From: Thozetella sp. PMI_491
Lineage: Eukaryota; Ascomycota; Sordariomycetes; Chaetosphaeriales; Chaetosphaeriaceae
Assembly: GCA_021432635.1 (NCBI GenBank)
Contig: MU270058.1
Location: 248,001-312,000, forward strand
Length of the DNA stretch: 64,000 bases
Direction: 5' to 3'
The translations under genes and the position numbers were made by a program. Positions 37,354 through 50,823 of the stretch are shown here, in pieces. Position 1 is the stretch's first letter; the number at the start of each line of letters is the position of its first letter. The notes under the pieces are model-generated. The model was not told the origin of the DNA. It saw nothing but the letters and a program-made list of their open reading frames with translations, and did no database searches.

Positions 37354-38492
37354 ACTGCAAAAAAAGGGTACAAAAAAATTCTAAGTGTTGTCTTTGGTAG
37401 ATGCTCGTAAGGTGGACGTTATCAAAAGGGAAGCAGGGCTTGAGCGAGAAGTGCCACGACGAGAGAGGGGCGCTCTGGGATATACCGGCCGAGGATCAAC
37501 TGGGCCGGTAAGTGGGCGAACCGTGCAAACAGCGTAGAAAATGCAAGAGTGCAGCAGCGTCACCGGGTGACTTGCATTAGCAGGCTGGGGTGGCGCTTCA
37601 AGGCCCAATCAACACGCCGCCGTAGGTCTGGTATCAGGAGAGAATTGCGTGCCGGTGTTGAAACGTGTGAGAGCACGCACCCGATCCAGCGCAGTCGCTA
37701 TTCCCGGCTCCCCAATAATACCCGTTTAGGTATGGATCCCTGGTAGAGCCTTGCCTGGCAATGCCTGCTGGTACAGTACTACAGTAGCTTCGGGTGCCCT
37801 GCCCGAAGGCTCGGCCGAGGCATTTACGTAGCAACTGCGGCGCACATCTGCTGCCAACAACTGCCGCCAAGCTCCGACTGGTGCTTGCGCTCCCAACATG
37901 AGATGCTGGCACCTCATATAGGCTCTGGCATCATATTACACTGCAGAAAGAGTCATGATTACGGAGGGACGGAGGAGGGGTTTCCAGCTACGGAGGTCGC
38001 AGCCCATGATAGGCGGATTGGTGTGCGAATACGACTCGAAAACCGTCGCTCCAATCCATGCTCTTGTGCTTTCTTTTTTCTGACCACCCGAGCGGGGAGA
38101 CGATGAAGATCGCGGTCCAGTCCATGAACAGGAACCCAGACCTCGAGGAGCCGTACCTCCCCGCTCACTCCCCACATTGGGGATAAGGTTGGGAAATCAT
38201 GTGGGTGCTTCGGAATGAGGCCCTCGATAAGGCTTAGGCAAGTGTCGGCGACAAGAGATATGGTTTGCGTCTCCACAAGAAGGGAGCTTGGTCAGGCACT
38301 AGCGCTGTCTCTAAGATCCTGTGCCTGGCGAACTAGGTATGCCCCCTCATTTCTTGGCGGCCATACTATGGTATGCATCCTGTCGCTATCACGAAGCGAA
38401 GGGTACGTGGGCTATGGACGCCGGCCTTGGACTGGACATGGCTGCTGCAATGGGATTTCTGTCAAGCTGCCGAGGCCCACCGGGTCTGCCTT
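37354..38492. other. intergenic region, no gene seen
   Basis: 1.1 kb between two minus-strand genes. Short overlapping open frames only. Confidence 0.4.
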
Positions 38493-40325
<1,833 letters not shown>

Positions 40326-41063
40326 CTTGGCCGGGGACCGCCAGGCGCCGTGATTCGGAGGCGCTTCGACGAGGTGTGCGGCCAAGGCTTGGAGGGGTCA
40401 CAATCCGCCCGAGGTTAGAGGCAGGCCATGAGATTTCTCCCAGGGCGCGAATGCCGGCCTGAACGAGGTGATCTAGGGACGCCCATCCTCAGCACAAACG
40501 AGTGTCTTTGGTAAGGAATCTTGACCCCAATGTTTTGACCCCAAAAGATTGCGATAAGGGACTAGAGGCTACCTAGCTTCTCCCACTACGGCATTCGCCA
40601 ATCAGTGGGCATCGGGGCGGCCCAAGGCCGGCTCGCCCCGCACAGTGATTGCTGGCCCGGGTTCCCGGGACCTGGTTTCCAGCACACACAGCAAGCACAT
40701 GGCAAACCTCGTGGCAGGTAGCGGCCTAGACGGAAGTCGTCATGACCCAATAGGGATACATTGGTTCAACCTGCCTTGAAAATGCTGTATGCTGCTTTTG
40801 AGGAACAAATTCGGTGCAGCTAGAACATGGCCACGGCTGCGCATTCTAGCAACATCATGAATAGTTAGGTCTAGCTGGATTGCTGAAGCAATACATGAAT
40901 CGAGAAAGCCACAGAGTGAGACATCTGCTGCCACAATTAGGAGCCGGGTTCTGGATGCATGGTTATCTAAGCAACTCTACATCAATCACATCTCTATACC
41001 AGCCAGGCAAAGAGGACACAGAGAGGAAGGAAACCCTCCGCCGTTAGAGTACGATTGCGGTCA
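40326..41063. other. intergenic region, 5' flank of the mannosidase
   Basis: 738 bases with no gene seen; should hold the GH47 promoter and the 3' end of the dehydrogenase gene. Confidence 0.4.
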
Positions 41064-42206
41064 TTAGAGCGCAAATTTCTGCCCTACCAGCTCCTCACTG
41101 AGGTGCCACAGCTTCTCCGCAACGACCGGGTCCTTGGCGTGGGCTGCTGGCTCTTCGAAGTTGCAGTCATTTAGATACAGCCCGTGGATTTCTGGAACAG
41201 TCCCTTTAGTCAGTTGTACGGATCTCGGCGGCGTCTTCTTTTCGGGCTTACCGTTTAGCGCCGGATCCAGCGCTGCGACCAACGTCGTTGACGATCCGCC
41301 GTCCAGCGTCTTCGTCTTCCACTCCGGCGGGGGAAACGGCTTTTGGCTCGGCTTCAGCTGGCCTTGGTCGCGACCCAGATGGGTCGTGATGGTGCCGGGA
41401 TGCAGAGAATACGAAACGATACCTTCCGCCTGCAGGTGCTGCTGCAGAGACAGAGTAAACAAGATATTGGCCGTCTTGCACTGCCCGTACGCTGTAAATC
41501 GGGGATACCCATCACGGGTCGTCTTGTCGAGCTCTCCCGCGTTCATGAATCTGGAAGGAGGCTTTTCCTCATCCGGTATTTCCTTGCCCTCAAAGTTGTA
41601 ATCGTGGAATCGAATGGGGGACAGGTGATGGCCCGCCGACGCGACGTTTACGATGCGAGTGTCCCCCGGCGCCGCGTCCTTCGCAGCGTTGCGGACGAGC
41701 GGCAGGAGGAGGTTGGTGAATAGGAATGGCCCGATGTGGTTCGCCCCGAGCTGTATCTCGAGACGCTCTTCCGTCCACTGCCACGCGAATGGTGATATAG
41801 CGGCATTATTCACGAATATGTCGATTTTAGGGACCTCCTTTAGAACCTCCTCCGCCGCGCTCCGGATCGATTTCTGAGAGGCAAAGTCGACCACGACGAT
41901 CTTGACCTTGACGTCCGGGTGCTTCTCTTTAATTGATTCAGCAACGGCATCGATGTTAGCCTTCGTTCGCGAGGCCAGAATGAGTAGATCTGGCTGCTGG
42001 GAAGCAAATGCGAGAGCCGTCGACTCGCCAATGCCGCCTGGACTGACGCCGGTGACGAGAACTGACGAATGAGTTAGTGCCTGAAGAGTTGGGGGCGTTG
42101 TACCTGAGTGGCGGTAAATACTGGTTTTCCCCTGAATCCGGCTCGCGAATTTAGCAGCTACTTCCGTTCCCTGAGTGTCTATGTCGAACTTTCTATCCGA
42201 AGTCAT
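41064..42206 (-). CDS. short-chain dehydrogenase (WWOX/retinol-dehydrogenase-like)
   Basis: The frame is open throughout (380 codons), but 42121-42062 is a 60-base intron (GTATTT donor, CACTAAC branch, GTCAG acceptor). Removing it gives 360 residues with GKTILVTGVSPGGIGE, the intact first strand and TGxxxGxG NADP loop. Further motifs are VNNAAISP, NVASAGHH (catalytic Ser region) and YGQCK (catalytic YxxxK), then LHPGTITTHLGR. This is an atypical-tail short-chain dehydrogenase of the kind annotated as retinol dehydrogenase or WW-domain oxidoreductase-like in fungi; the substrate is unknown. Because the intron is a multiple of three and has no stop, unspliced RNA would encode a protein with 20 extra residues in the cofactor-binding strand, probably inactive. 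Confidence 0.9.
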   Translation of the reverse strand: MTSDRKFDIDTQGTEVAAKFASRIQGKTSIYRHSGTTPPTLQALTHSSVLVTGVSPGGIGESTALAFASQQPDLLILASRTKANIDAVAESIKEKHPDVKVKIVVVDFASQKSIRSAAEEVLKEVPKIDIFVNNAAISPFAWQWTEERLEIQLGANHIGPFLFTNLLLPLVRNAAKDAAPGDTRIVNVASAGHHLSPIRFHDYNFEGKEIPDEEKPPSRFMNAGELDKTTRDGYPRFTAYGQCKTANILFTLSLQQHLQAEGIVSYSLHPGTITTHLGRDQGQLKPSQKPFPPPEWKTKTLDGGSSTTLVAALDPALNGKPEKKTPPRSVQLTKGTVPEIHGLYLNDCNFEEPAAHAKDPVVAEKLWHLSEELVGQKFAL

Positions 42207-43868
42207 GATGGCTGTCGCTATTGGTGTGGGCTGGTAAAGTACGGACTTGAGGACTGAGAGAGCGATGGGGAAGTAAGTGCTTGCAGGATAGCTACCTTAG
42301 CAAGGTCAAAATCACTATCCTAAATACCGGAAAATCTCGCCGCCGGGGCCAATTTATATTCCCGTTGTTCGATAGCGCGGCACCTCCGCATTTTAAGAGC
42401 TACCAAGGCTACGGCAGTTGCGTTCTGCGGGGGCGGAATTGTCGCTCCCCCCGACGCTGCGGGGAGTGCTACCTCAACGTGAGCAACTCGAGTCTGCCGT
42501 GAGCATGCAAAGCACATAAAATAGCTGCAAATTCTTTTAAATACATCCGTGGGTGTTCTTTCCCTTAGAGACACTCGATATAATGTGCTAATTTCTTTCC
42601 AAGATGCGTAGCGTAAAAGAAGGAGAGCGCACCGGTCGTTGGAAAGCTGGGAGATTACGTGAATGACAAGTTAGGGTGTAACATTATCTATAACACTATT
42701 CTTTGGTATTTGATCTACTGCCTATGCTACTAAGTGTTCCGAAGAATGGGCAGTGGCCCAGCTGCTAACGCCATCTACTCTATTCGTAAGTAATGGGCGG
42801 GTTAAAGACTAGAGCCGGGCTAAATGGCCTTGGATGAAGTAGCGAATTCATGGGGCCTTGGTGTTGAGCGAATGGGTGTCAGTCTCTGGTATTCTGGCTT
42901 GGGGCGTCTTGGGCTAAAAGCTTGAGGCTAGACAACGAACCCTTAATTAGACCTACTTATAGCCAGATCGTATGCCTTCCATGATTTTTTGAACTTGCAC
43001 CTTAGGTAAGAATCTCATATCTGCGGTACTTACCTCATTCGTTCTGGCCTGTCTTGAGCACCTGATGATAAGGTATAACTAGCTGAACAACTGCATTCTA
43101 ACCGCCGTTAAATGATTCATACGGATCCTGGACGGGCCGAGGATTATTCTCCAAGAGTGTTTCGAGACTACAACTGAGCAAAGGGACCTACCTGATTGGT
43201 GACCTATTCCGGCTGCCTTTTTTTCCGCCCAAAGCAGAGAAAGAGGCAGTGTCGGTCTTGCTTCCCACACACTAGGCTGCGAGATGCTTGAATTAACAGC
43301 CAGATAGTAGGCGAAAGTAGAATATAGCCCCCTTTCTTCGGTTTCTTTGGGCATGTGATAATTTAACTCTAAAACTCTTGGTAACCTCGGGTTAGACATA
43401 TGACTAGTTAGCAGGTGTAGTCTCGCCTTTTCGTCAGCCAAACAAAACGATTTGGATGCGTTTCAAAGTGTGGCGATATACTGGCCGTAGTGAATCGAGA
43501 GAGCGGCACGTACGAAGCTGGAGGTAACTTAGGGCTTGATGAGACTAGGCTTCTGTATTGGAGAGGGTTTGGAAAGGGGATGATAGATAAAGCTGAGGCA
43601 TCTAGCTACGGTGGGCGTATGTCGCATAGAGCTGGGAGTGGCTAGATATTTGTAAAGCTATATTGGGGTGGCTGTACAGGAACTTCTCGTTGCCACCAAA
43701 GGCATTGAAGATTCTAGAGCATGATTGACAGAATGTATCTTTGATGAGCCTCCTGAACCCTTACTGTGGCACGTTATTATAGAACAGTTTCATTACATGT
43801 GCCTAGATGCCTGTTATAGCATCCACTGTGCGAGCCAAATATGCATGTTTGCCCTTGCTGTACATAAT
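42207..43868. other. AT-rich intergenic region
   Basis: 1.66 kb, more AT-rich than the housekeeping block, with no recognised gene. A 120-codon minus-strand frame (43079-43441) is unsupported. It marks the change from the core block to the accessory part of the window. Confidence 0.4.
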
Positions 43869-46800
43869 CTACCACATTTTAGAAATATTAGAGGGAGAAA
43901 GAAGAGTTATAGCTGCGTCCCAAAGCGAGACTGTACAATCCTCCGAGGCTGATGCAAACGTCTGGCCGTCTGGCGAGAAGGCAAATGCAGAAACAGAAGC
44001 ATAATCCCCCTTAAGCGTCTGCCGGCATTCGCCGCTAGCCATGTCCCAAAGNNNNNNNNNNNNNNNNNNNNNNNNNNNNNNNNNNNNNNNNNNNNNNNNN
44101 NNNNNNNNNNNNNNNNNNNNNNNNNNNNNNNNNNNNNNNNNNNNNNNNNNNNNNNNNNNNNNNNNNNNNNNNNNNNNNNNNNNNNNNNNNNNNNNNNNNN
44201 NNNNNNNNNNNNNNNNNNNNNNNNNNNNNNNNNNNNNNNNNNNNNNNNNNNNNNNNNNNNNNNNNNNNNNNNNNNNNNNNNNNNNNNNNNNNNNNNNNNN
44301 NNNNNNNNNNNNNNNNNNNNNNNNNNNNNNNNNNNNNNNNNNNNNNNNNNNNNNNNNNNNNNNNNNNNNNNNNNNNNNNNNNNNNNNNNNNNNNNNNNNN
44401 NNNNNNNNNNNNNNNNNNNNNNNNNNNNNNNNNNNNNNNNNNNNNNNNNNNNNNNNNNNNNNNNNNNNNNNNNNNNNNNNNNNNNNNNNNNNNNNNNNNN
44501 NNNNNNNNNNNNNNNNNNNNNNNNNNNNNNNNNNNNNNNNNNNNNNNNNNNNNNNNNNNNNNNNNNNNNNNNNNNNNNNNNNNNNNNNNNNNNNNNNNNN
44601 NNNNNNNNNNNNNNNNNNNNNNNNNNNNNNNNNNNNNNNNNNNNNNNNNNNNNNNNNNNNNNNNNNNNNNNNNNNNNNNNNNNNNNNNNNNNNNNNNNNN
44701 NNNNNNNNNNNNNNNNNNNNNNNNNNNNNNNNNNNNNNNNNNNNNNNNNNNNNNNNNNNNNNNNNNNNNNNNNNNNNNNNNNNNNNNNNNNNNNNNNNNN
44801 NNNNNNNNNNNNNNNNNNNNNNNNNNNNNNNNNNACCACTATGCCTCTTAAGCGTCTGCCGGCATTCGCCGCTAGCCACGTCCCAAAGGCGGATTGTACA
44901 GTCCTGCGAGGCTGATGCAAGCGTCTGGCTGTCTGGCGAGAAGGCGACTGTGTTAACTGTATCGTTGTGCCCTTCGAGCTTTTGCCGATAACTGTATATC
45001 TCGACCCTTTCTTCGAGCAATAGCTGTATGATGGCTTTATGGTTCTTCTTAGCGGCATATGAAAGTACTGTGCGATGCTCTCCGTCTTTCGAATTAACAT
45101 CAGCATTCACCGAGAGCAGCAGCCGCACTACTGACTCGTGCCCGCATTCCGCTGCGAGCGATAGTGATGTTCTACCATTCTCAGATTTTGCTTCGAGATC
45201 GGCGCCATTGTCAAGTAGTAGCCGCACTACCGCGTCGTGCCCGCATTCCGCTGCGATCGATAGTGGTGTTCTACCATTCTCAGATTTTGCTTCGAGATCG
45301 GCGCCGTTGTCAAGCAGCAGTTTAGCGACCCTCTCGAGCCCATATTCTGCCACCCGGAGTAGTGGCGTCCGGCTCTTTTCGTCCTTTGCGTGTACATCGA
45401 CCCTCTTTCTATGCACTAGTTTAGATAGCTGGCGGAATATCGCCGGTTCATGCGCTGAAATGTACCAGACATGCTGCGGCAAATATGAATTTGCGTAGGA
45501 GTAAAAGGGGAAACGATCAACAGGAGGCGGTTGCAACTGTTTGCTCGCTTCTGCTAAGACGTTTCCTATGTTGATATCAAGCTGTCTCCTGGACCGCAAA
45601 AGCTTCAGCGTAATCCCCCGTATGATACCTGGGTCCAACGTATGGATAATCGTGGATGGCGAGGTCGCAGCTGGTATTTTCTGAATCACCTGGGTGGAGA
45701 GCTGGGTATCAAAGACACCGTAATTTAGGTAGGTGGTGATAACATCTCCAATAGTCCTATTGGCGTCCTCCATCGTAAACATCGCTCCCGTGGAGCCTTG
45801 GAATTCGCCAAGCAAGAACTGCTTGAGGCTGTGGTGTATCAGTCGTACAGACAACTCTTCTTCGTCGATAACAATAAGACTTCCACAGCATGCTAGGACG
45901 GAATATATATTGTTGAGCAACCGTGCCCGGTTCCATGTCGAGTCCCCGGGAACTACGCTCAAGGCTTCTTGAAGTTCTTCTGTCGTTAAGGGCCGGTGGG
46001 CGGCGGTGACAAATTCGAGTATCCGTTTCTGGTAATCCTTTCCTAACTCTCCTGACCTACGTAGAATACGAGAAAACGTTTCAGGTAGATCCTTGGGAAG
46101 GTCGGCAAGCGTTTGGCGAATGGCTTCATCTGTTCTCGCATAGCATAGGCTTTCGATTTGAAGCACCACCCAGAGGAACATTCCTTGAGCACCTCGGTGT
46201 AGAGTATCCAGTATTTCAAGGCTAAGCATAGGATCTCCTATTATCAGCTTTTCAGACTCAATGCGCCTCTCTAACTCTGCGCTGATGAAGCTCCCAATGT
46301 CGGGATTTTCGCTAGGGATTGTAAGAGTGTATTGTCTAGCGAACTGCTTGAGCTTTAGCTCTAAGACATTGTCGGCATGTAACCTGTGCGAAATACAGAT
46401 GTGGAGGGAAAATACATCCTGGAGTTTCCGGAGTTGTTCCGTTAATGCCTGTCTCTGGTGTTCGTCACATTCATCTGCCCCGTCGAGGACGAAGTAAGCT
46501 TTGAAATGTGATGGAAGGGCGCGCTTGAGGACATCGAGTATCAATTCAGAATCCAGAACTGAGGTAGTTTTTTCAACAATATCCTCTACCACTGTAAGGT
46601 CCGAAATGGTGGATAGCAGCTGTCGAGCTAACGAACCAATGACTGTCCGGGCGTTCAAGCTTTCAGTAAAGTCATGCCGACAAAAGAAGTATGCTACTGG
46701 ATGCTGCACACTCTGAACATGAATGTGAAGATCGTCGACAATATTAGCTAGCAGAACCGACTTTCCCGATCCTAGTTTTCCTTTGCAAATGAATGTGCAA

Positions 46801-47715
46801 GAATCTGCATTAGCTTTCCAACCTTGGTACTCAGGATCTCGGGTAAACAGAGTCGCGTTTCCAGATTTTCGGATCTCTTTCCATGTGCTCTGATAGTCGT
46901 ATGTCGAGCACGAGTCAAGGACAACGACACGCGCGTTCGCCCTCCGGCGGTACGACTCGGAATCAGTGAACTTCAGGAGCGTCTTGATGCCGAAGCTTTG
47001 TTCGTTGATAGTCTGCCCCATCAGCACGGTCACCTCCTCCTTGATAGCGCCGGACCGACTGTCGAGCTCCGATTGGTAGCTCTTCACATCGGAGTCGCTC
47101 GGGAATGAAACAAGTCGGCCCAAGGTGGACTTCTTGGTAAACCTCAACATCTGGTGGCAGAGACGAACAACCACGATGAAATATTCAGATAGGTGTGATT
47201 GCAGATCCCTAGATCGGGGATAGAGTAAGGCCATGTTTTCGTAACGGGGAGCTGAGCGACCGACGACCATAAGAAGAAGAGATATCTTTTCGAGGCTGGA
47301 GGAGAATTTGACAATCCACTAGAAGTCGGTCAGATGTAAGTAAAGCCATTAAGTCGGGAAGACGGACGAGTAATGACATTCGCACTAACGACCAGATGCT
47401 GCATGCGATGATGTTCTGAGAAGCGCCTACTATGATATCCCCCAGCGCTGCGAATTGTTGGACTGATTGCAGAATATTAGTCAAGCGAGGGCCAAAGCAC
47501 CGTCCACCGCCGAGTTTTACTGAGTTATAGCGATCAATCTCGGCGGTGAGTCGCATAACATCGCGAATATCTGGAGGGGATCCGCGCGATTGGATTTGGT
47601 AGTTACGGAGGGTCACTTTCTGCTCGGCGGAGAGGTCTGCCTCAAACGATGAAACAGCTTGTGCCAGACGGATGTCGGCCTTAAGCGGGGCGGCGTTTCT
47701 CAGCGCAAAAGACAT
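43869..47715 (-). CDS. NOD-like receptor: N-domain, NACHT, ankyrin, WD40
   Basis: Exon 1 (47715-47368) starts MSFALRNAAPLKADIRLAQA. A 49-base intron (47367-47319) joins it to exon 2, which runs to 43869, about 1265 residues with the N gap counted as drawn. The N-terminal domain (1-260) is one found at the front of many fungal NOD-like receptors (GPRLTNILQSVQQFAALGD, then RSAPRYENMALLYPRS). NACHT has Walker A GKLGSGKS (about 296-303) and Walker B YFVLDGADECDE (about 391-402). Four ankyrin repeats follow (about 750-870, unit NGADLEAKSENGRTPLSIAA), then WD40 units of 42 residues (FSPDSQTLASASQDCTIRLW). The gap 44052-44834 removes the middle of the WD40 array but keeps the frame. Such receptors act in non-self recognition and programmed cell death in the cytosol. 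The intron donor GTCCGT is unusual. Confidence 0.9.
44052..44834. other. assembly gap inside the WD40 array (783 N)
   Basis: 783 undetermined bases. Nearly the same sequence (TTAAGCGTCTGCCGGCATTC and its continuation to CCCAAAG) stands on both edges, at 44011 and 44848, so the assembly broke in a high-identity repeat array. The spacing of 837 bases is not a multiple of 126, the DNA length of a 42-residue WD40 unit. Confidence 0.95.
45070..45370 (-). repeat. 99-bp near-identical ankyrin-coding repeats
   Basis: A 33-codon unit recurs at 99-base spacing; for instance TCTACCATTC begins at 45171 and again at 45270, followed each time by the same 30-odd bases with one to three changes. These encode adjacent ankyrin repeats of the NOD-like receptor. 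The high DNA identity points to recent duplication or repeat exchange. Confidence 0.85.
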
Positions 47716-49402
47716 GACACTGGGCGAGGCAAATCGGGAGCGCTCCAACTGCAAGAGTCTCCCGCGCGAGGTGTATAGACGCGGTCTCACCTTCGCGAAA
47801 GGGGGTTGTTGATGCGGTCGAAGGGAATTTGGCACGGGCGGGGTAGCGAGAGATAAAAGCTGCCTCACCTGCGCGACAACCAATGACCGACATGGTACTG
47901 CGACGTTGTTGAAATATGCCATAGGTGACACCGCAAGGCTCTGTGGCATGGCTATGTGGCAAGGCTCTGTGGCAAGGCTAATCGGGGCCGGTCTCATGGA
48001 TAATCCGCCCGACTCCAAACCGCCGAGCTTTCGCCGCCGCTGCCGCCGTAGCGAGCCTGCTTCCACATCTTCTTCCACTTTACCACTTTACGAGATCTTT
48101 TGTTAGCGGCGCGAGCAGTGTCATCAACGGGATTATTCACCGGATGAGGACGGCTTGGTGCAGAGTAGTGATCCACTCGAGTAGGCACTTGCGGATAAAG
48201 GAAAAATATGAGCTCCATTGGTATGGCTCACCTCATCTGTAGCCGAAAGCTCTAACTTTACTGTGGCACGGGTGAGAGGATGTTGCACACTCCTATACCT
48301 GCGCGCATCCCCTAACTAAACGGCTTTCTCAGGCAAGCTCTTGGTGCTGTTAGATGTGGAGACCATAGCCCATAGGAGACGCCCGTGAGCCGTCCACATT
48401 AGGCTAGATGCATACGCAAAGGTGCCCGAAACCCACATGACCGCAGCCCAGTGCGGAGCTGCCAGGTCTCATCCAAGTGGCGGGGCTTGCCATGTGGAGA
48501 GTGTCTCTCGGACCGTCACGATCGTTCTAGGACCCCTGCTCCTGCATCATTCAGCTTGACAGCCGGGGGGGTCTCCCCTCTTCCCCTTGCGCTGACTCTA
48601 CTCATGTCCCTGTAAAGCCCTACCGAGCCAACGTAGTACGCCCGGCCGATCTGCGTGTTGTCATCAACCACGCGCCTCCCCAACCCAATGCAGCTTGCCC
48701 CTTCGAGTGGCGACAAGAGCTTGCAAGTTGCACTGCTGCCTCTCAACCTGGAGTCTACCCCACTTGCAGTTATGGCATTGCAGCGCCACCGGTGGTCTAG
48801 ACAAGGCTGTCGGCTCTACCGATGGGGCAATATCGCATCCCGGACTTCCTGGAAGATGGATAGCCTTCAAAGTCGATTAGTTTGCCGAAGAAGTGACACA
48901 AATCTTGGCTCGCGACTTAGGTCTGCCCCCCTTGTAGTAATGTCTCTTCGATGAAACTTGCCGACAGCCGTTTTGGCTGAGAAGCACGTGGATGGCAGGC
49001 ACCTTTGCAGCTTTCACAATTGGAGACCCGCTGGGGAGCGAGTCAGGCACGTTCCCAGGAGAGAGCGAGTCTGACAGGAAGGTGGCGCCTGCCGGTAGAT
49101 ATGTACGAGGAGCGTGCGCGCAGGGGTAAGGAGGACGAGTCGATTGTTTTCGTGCCACTCCGATGGATGGCTGCAGGTCATTCAAGCGAGTTATAAGTTA
49201 TAACACATGACATTAGTTCGCCATAGGACGAGCGATTACGCTATCGTACGTTTTCCCACGCGATGGGCGAATTTGGGGAATCAACCGAGGCCACCGTGGG
49301 TAAACATAACTTGCTGGGGTATGCCGGCAGCCACTACCTAAGTTGGTAAAAAGGGACTTGGCCTTGTCCTCTCGCCAAAATTTTGATCGTACAGCATCCT
49401 CC
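47716..49402. other. intergenic region between receptor and membrane-protein gene
   Basis: 1.7 kb without a recognised gene. The receptor frame stays open upstream to 48078 but contains no family-like sequence there, so I start the gene at 47715. The rest holds only short overlapping frames. Confidence 0.4.
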
Positions 49403-50823
49403 TCATGCATGTTCCTCCGTAATCAGGAAACTTTTGATCTTCACTGCCTTCATGTCGTTCTTGCTCCCTTCAATACGTAGCTCCTCCTCACTCTCGTTGT
49501 CCGTCGCCGGTCGTTTTGAAGTCCACAACGACTGGCGATTGCTAGTGGTGACCTTGTTCTCGAAATTTCCGGGGTATCCATCGCCCAGCTTCAGCTGCCC
49601 CTCGTTGCGGCCACTCGTCTCCTCGTATTCGTCCTCGTGGCGCGTGAATGTCGCAAGGCTGAAGGGTCCTCGAATCCTCCTCTTGTGTCGGCCGCTGAGG
49701 TCGTGCTTGCCAAGAGAGCCGCTCGGGGTGTCCTCTCCCGTAGGTCCCACCCCCGAACGCCCTGCCGACCAGCCAAGCTTCGTCGCAAGCTTGCGGAAGA
49801 GTGGCCGGAGCGTAGCAAGACTCCCAGCCGTGATTGCCAGGCCTTGCTCTGTAGTGGACCATATAGCAATGTCGACTGTAGCGTCTATAGCGAGTCAAGT
49901 CAGCCTTGTCTTCAGCGTGGAGAAAGTCGGAGGTGGCCGCCCCCCGGGGTAACATACATAAAAAGTCCGGGTTTTTGAAGTCCTTGACATATATAAAGCG
50001 GACCACAACGGCGGCACTCGCCACGCATGCCATCAGCATGATGGGGATCAAGGCAACCTTGGTCCTCCGGTTCATCTGGAGCTGCATGATCAGAACAATC
50101 GGCAAGAATGCAAAGGTGAAATCGCAGATGACGCTGAAAGCACTGTAGAGATAGGTGAGTGCGATGATGACCTCGATATTGATGCACTGGCCGGATTGGC
50201 TGACTTTGTCCCAAAAGTACGAGACGGGAATGCATTGCAGCATGGTGACGAAGAAAAACACCAGGCCGGTGACGACGGTGAGGAACATAACAAGATAGAT
50301 GATCCACTTGTGCATCCTCTGGATCGTGATGCGCAGGAGAAAGTATCCGATAGAGATCTTGGACGCTATCATCGTCAGGCAGTACCATATGTAGCATAGG
50401 TACCAATACTAATGCGGTTCTTGTCAGCTCGCAGCCTTGGATTATCATGCTTAAAACCGAGCATGAAAGACGACTCGTTCTGTACATACCATCAAAGCCT
50501 CCTGCTGATCGTGCTCCTCAAGGTCCCAGTAATGGCGGCCGGTTCCATAATAGACGCCTACGATGGCGCTGGTACAGAACAGTATGAACGAAATCTGTGG
50601 TGACACGAGACCAGTTAGAATACAAAGGGGATCAGCTAGAGGCGACGGTGGGAGGCGAGTCGTCGCATACCAAGGCAAAGACCATGAGGTAGTCATCCAG
50701 GCCAAATGCTCTGACGATTCCGATCCGGACGTAGCATCTCAGCAGCGTGGCTGTGATTGCAAAGGAAAGCAGTGTTGACGCCACAGCTACAAGCCGTGGA
50801 CCCCGATTCTCGATCTCAGCCAT
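49403..50823 (-). CDS. fungal rhodopsin-domain seven-helix membrane protein
   Basis: Exons 50823-50671, 50594-50490, 50408-49958 and 49884-49403 join in frame to 396 residues. Seven hydrophobic helices can be placed, the first being VAVASTLLSFAITATLLRCY. Family marks are FGLDDYLMVFAL, YWYLCYIWYCLTMIASKISI, PVSYFWDK and the end IDxAIWSTTEQGLAITAGSL, split across the last intron (DFL joined to YATVDIAIWS). A hydrophilic tail of about 120 residues follows. This is the rhodopsin-fold family very common in filamentous fungi, which includes Pth11-like proteins in its wider circle. It lacks an N-terminal CFEM domain. It likely sits in the plasma membrane, possibly as a receptor; ligand and partners are unknown. 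Confidence 0.9.

Noticed and set aside
47716-48078. Upstream open extension of the receptor's first exon
   Set aside because: Open but with no family-like residues; the conserved N-domain begins at the ATG at 47715.
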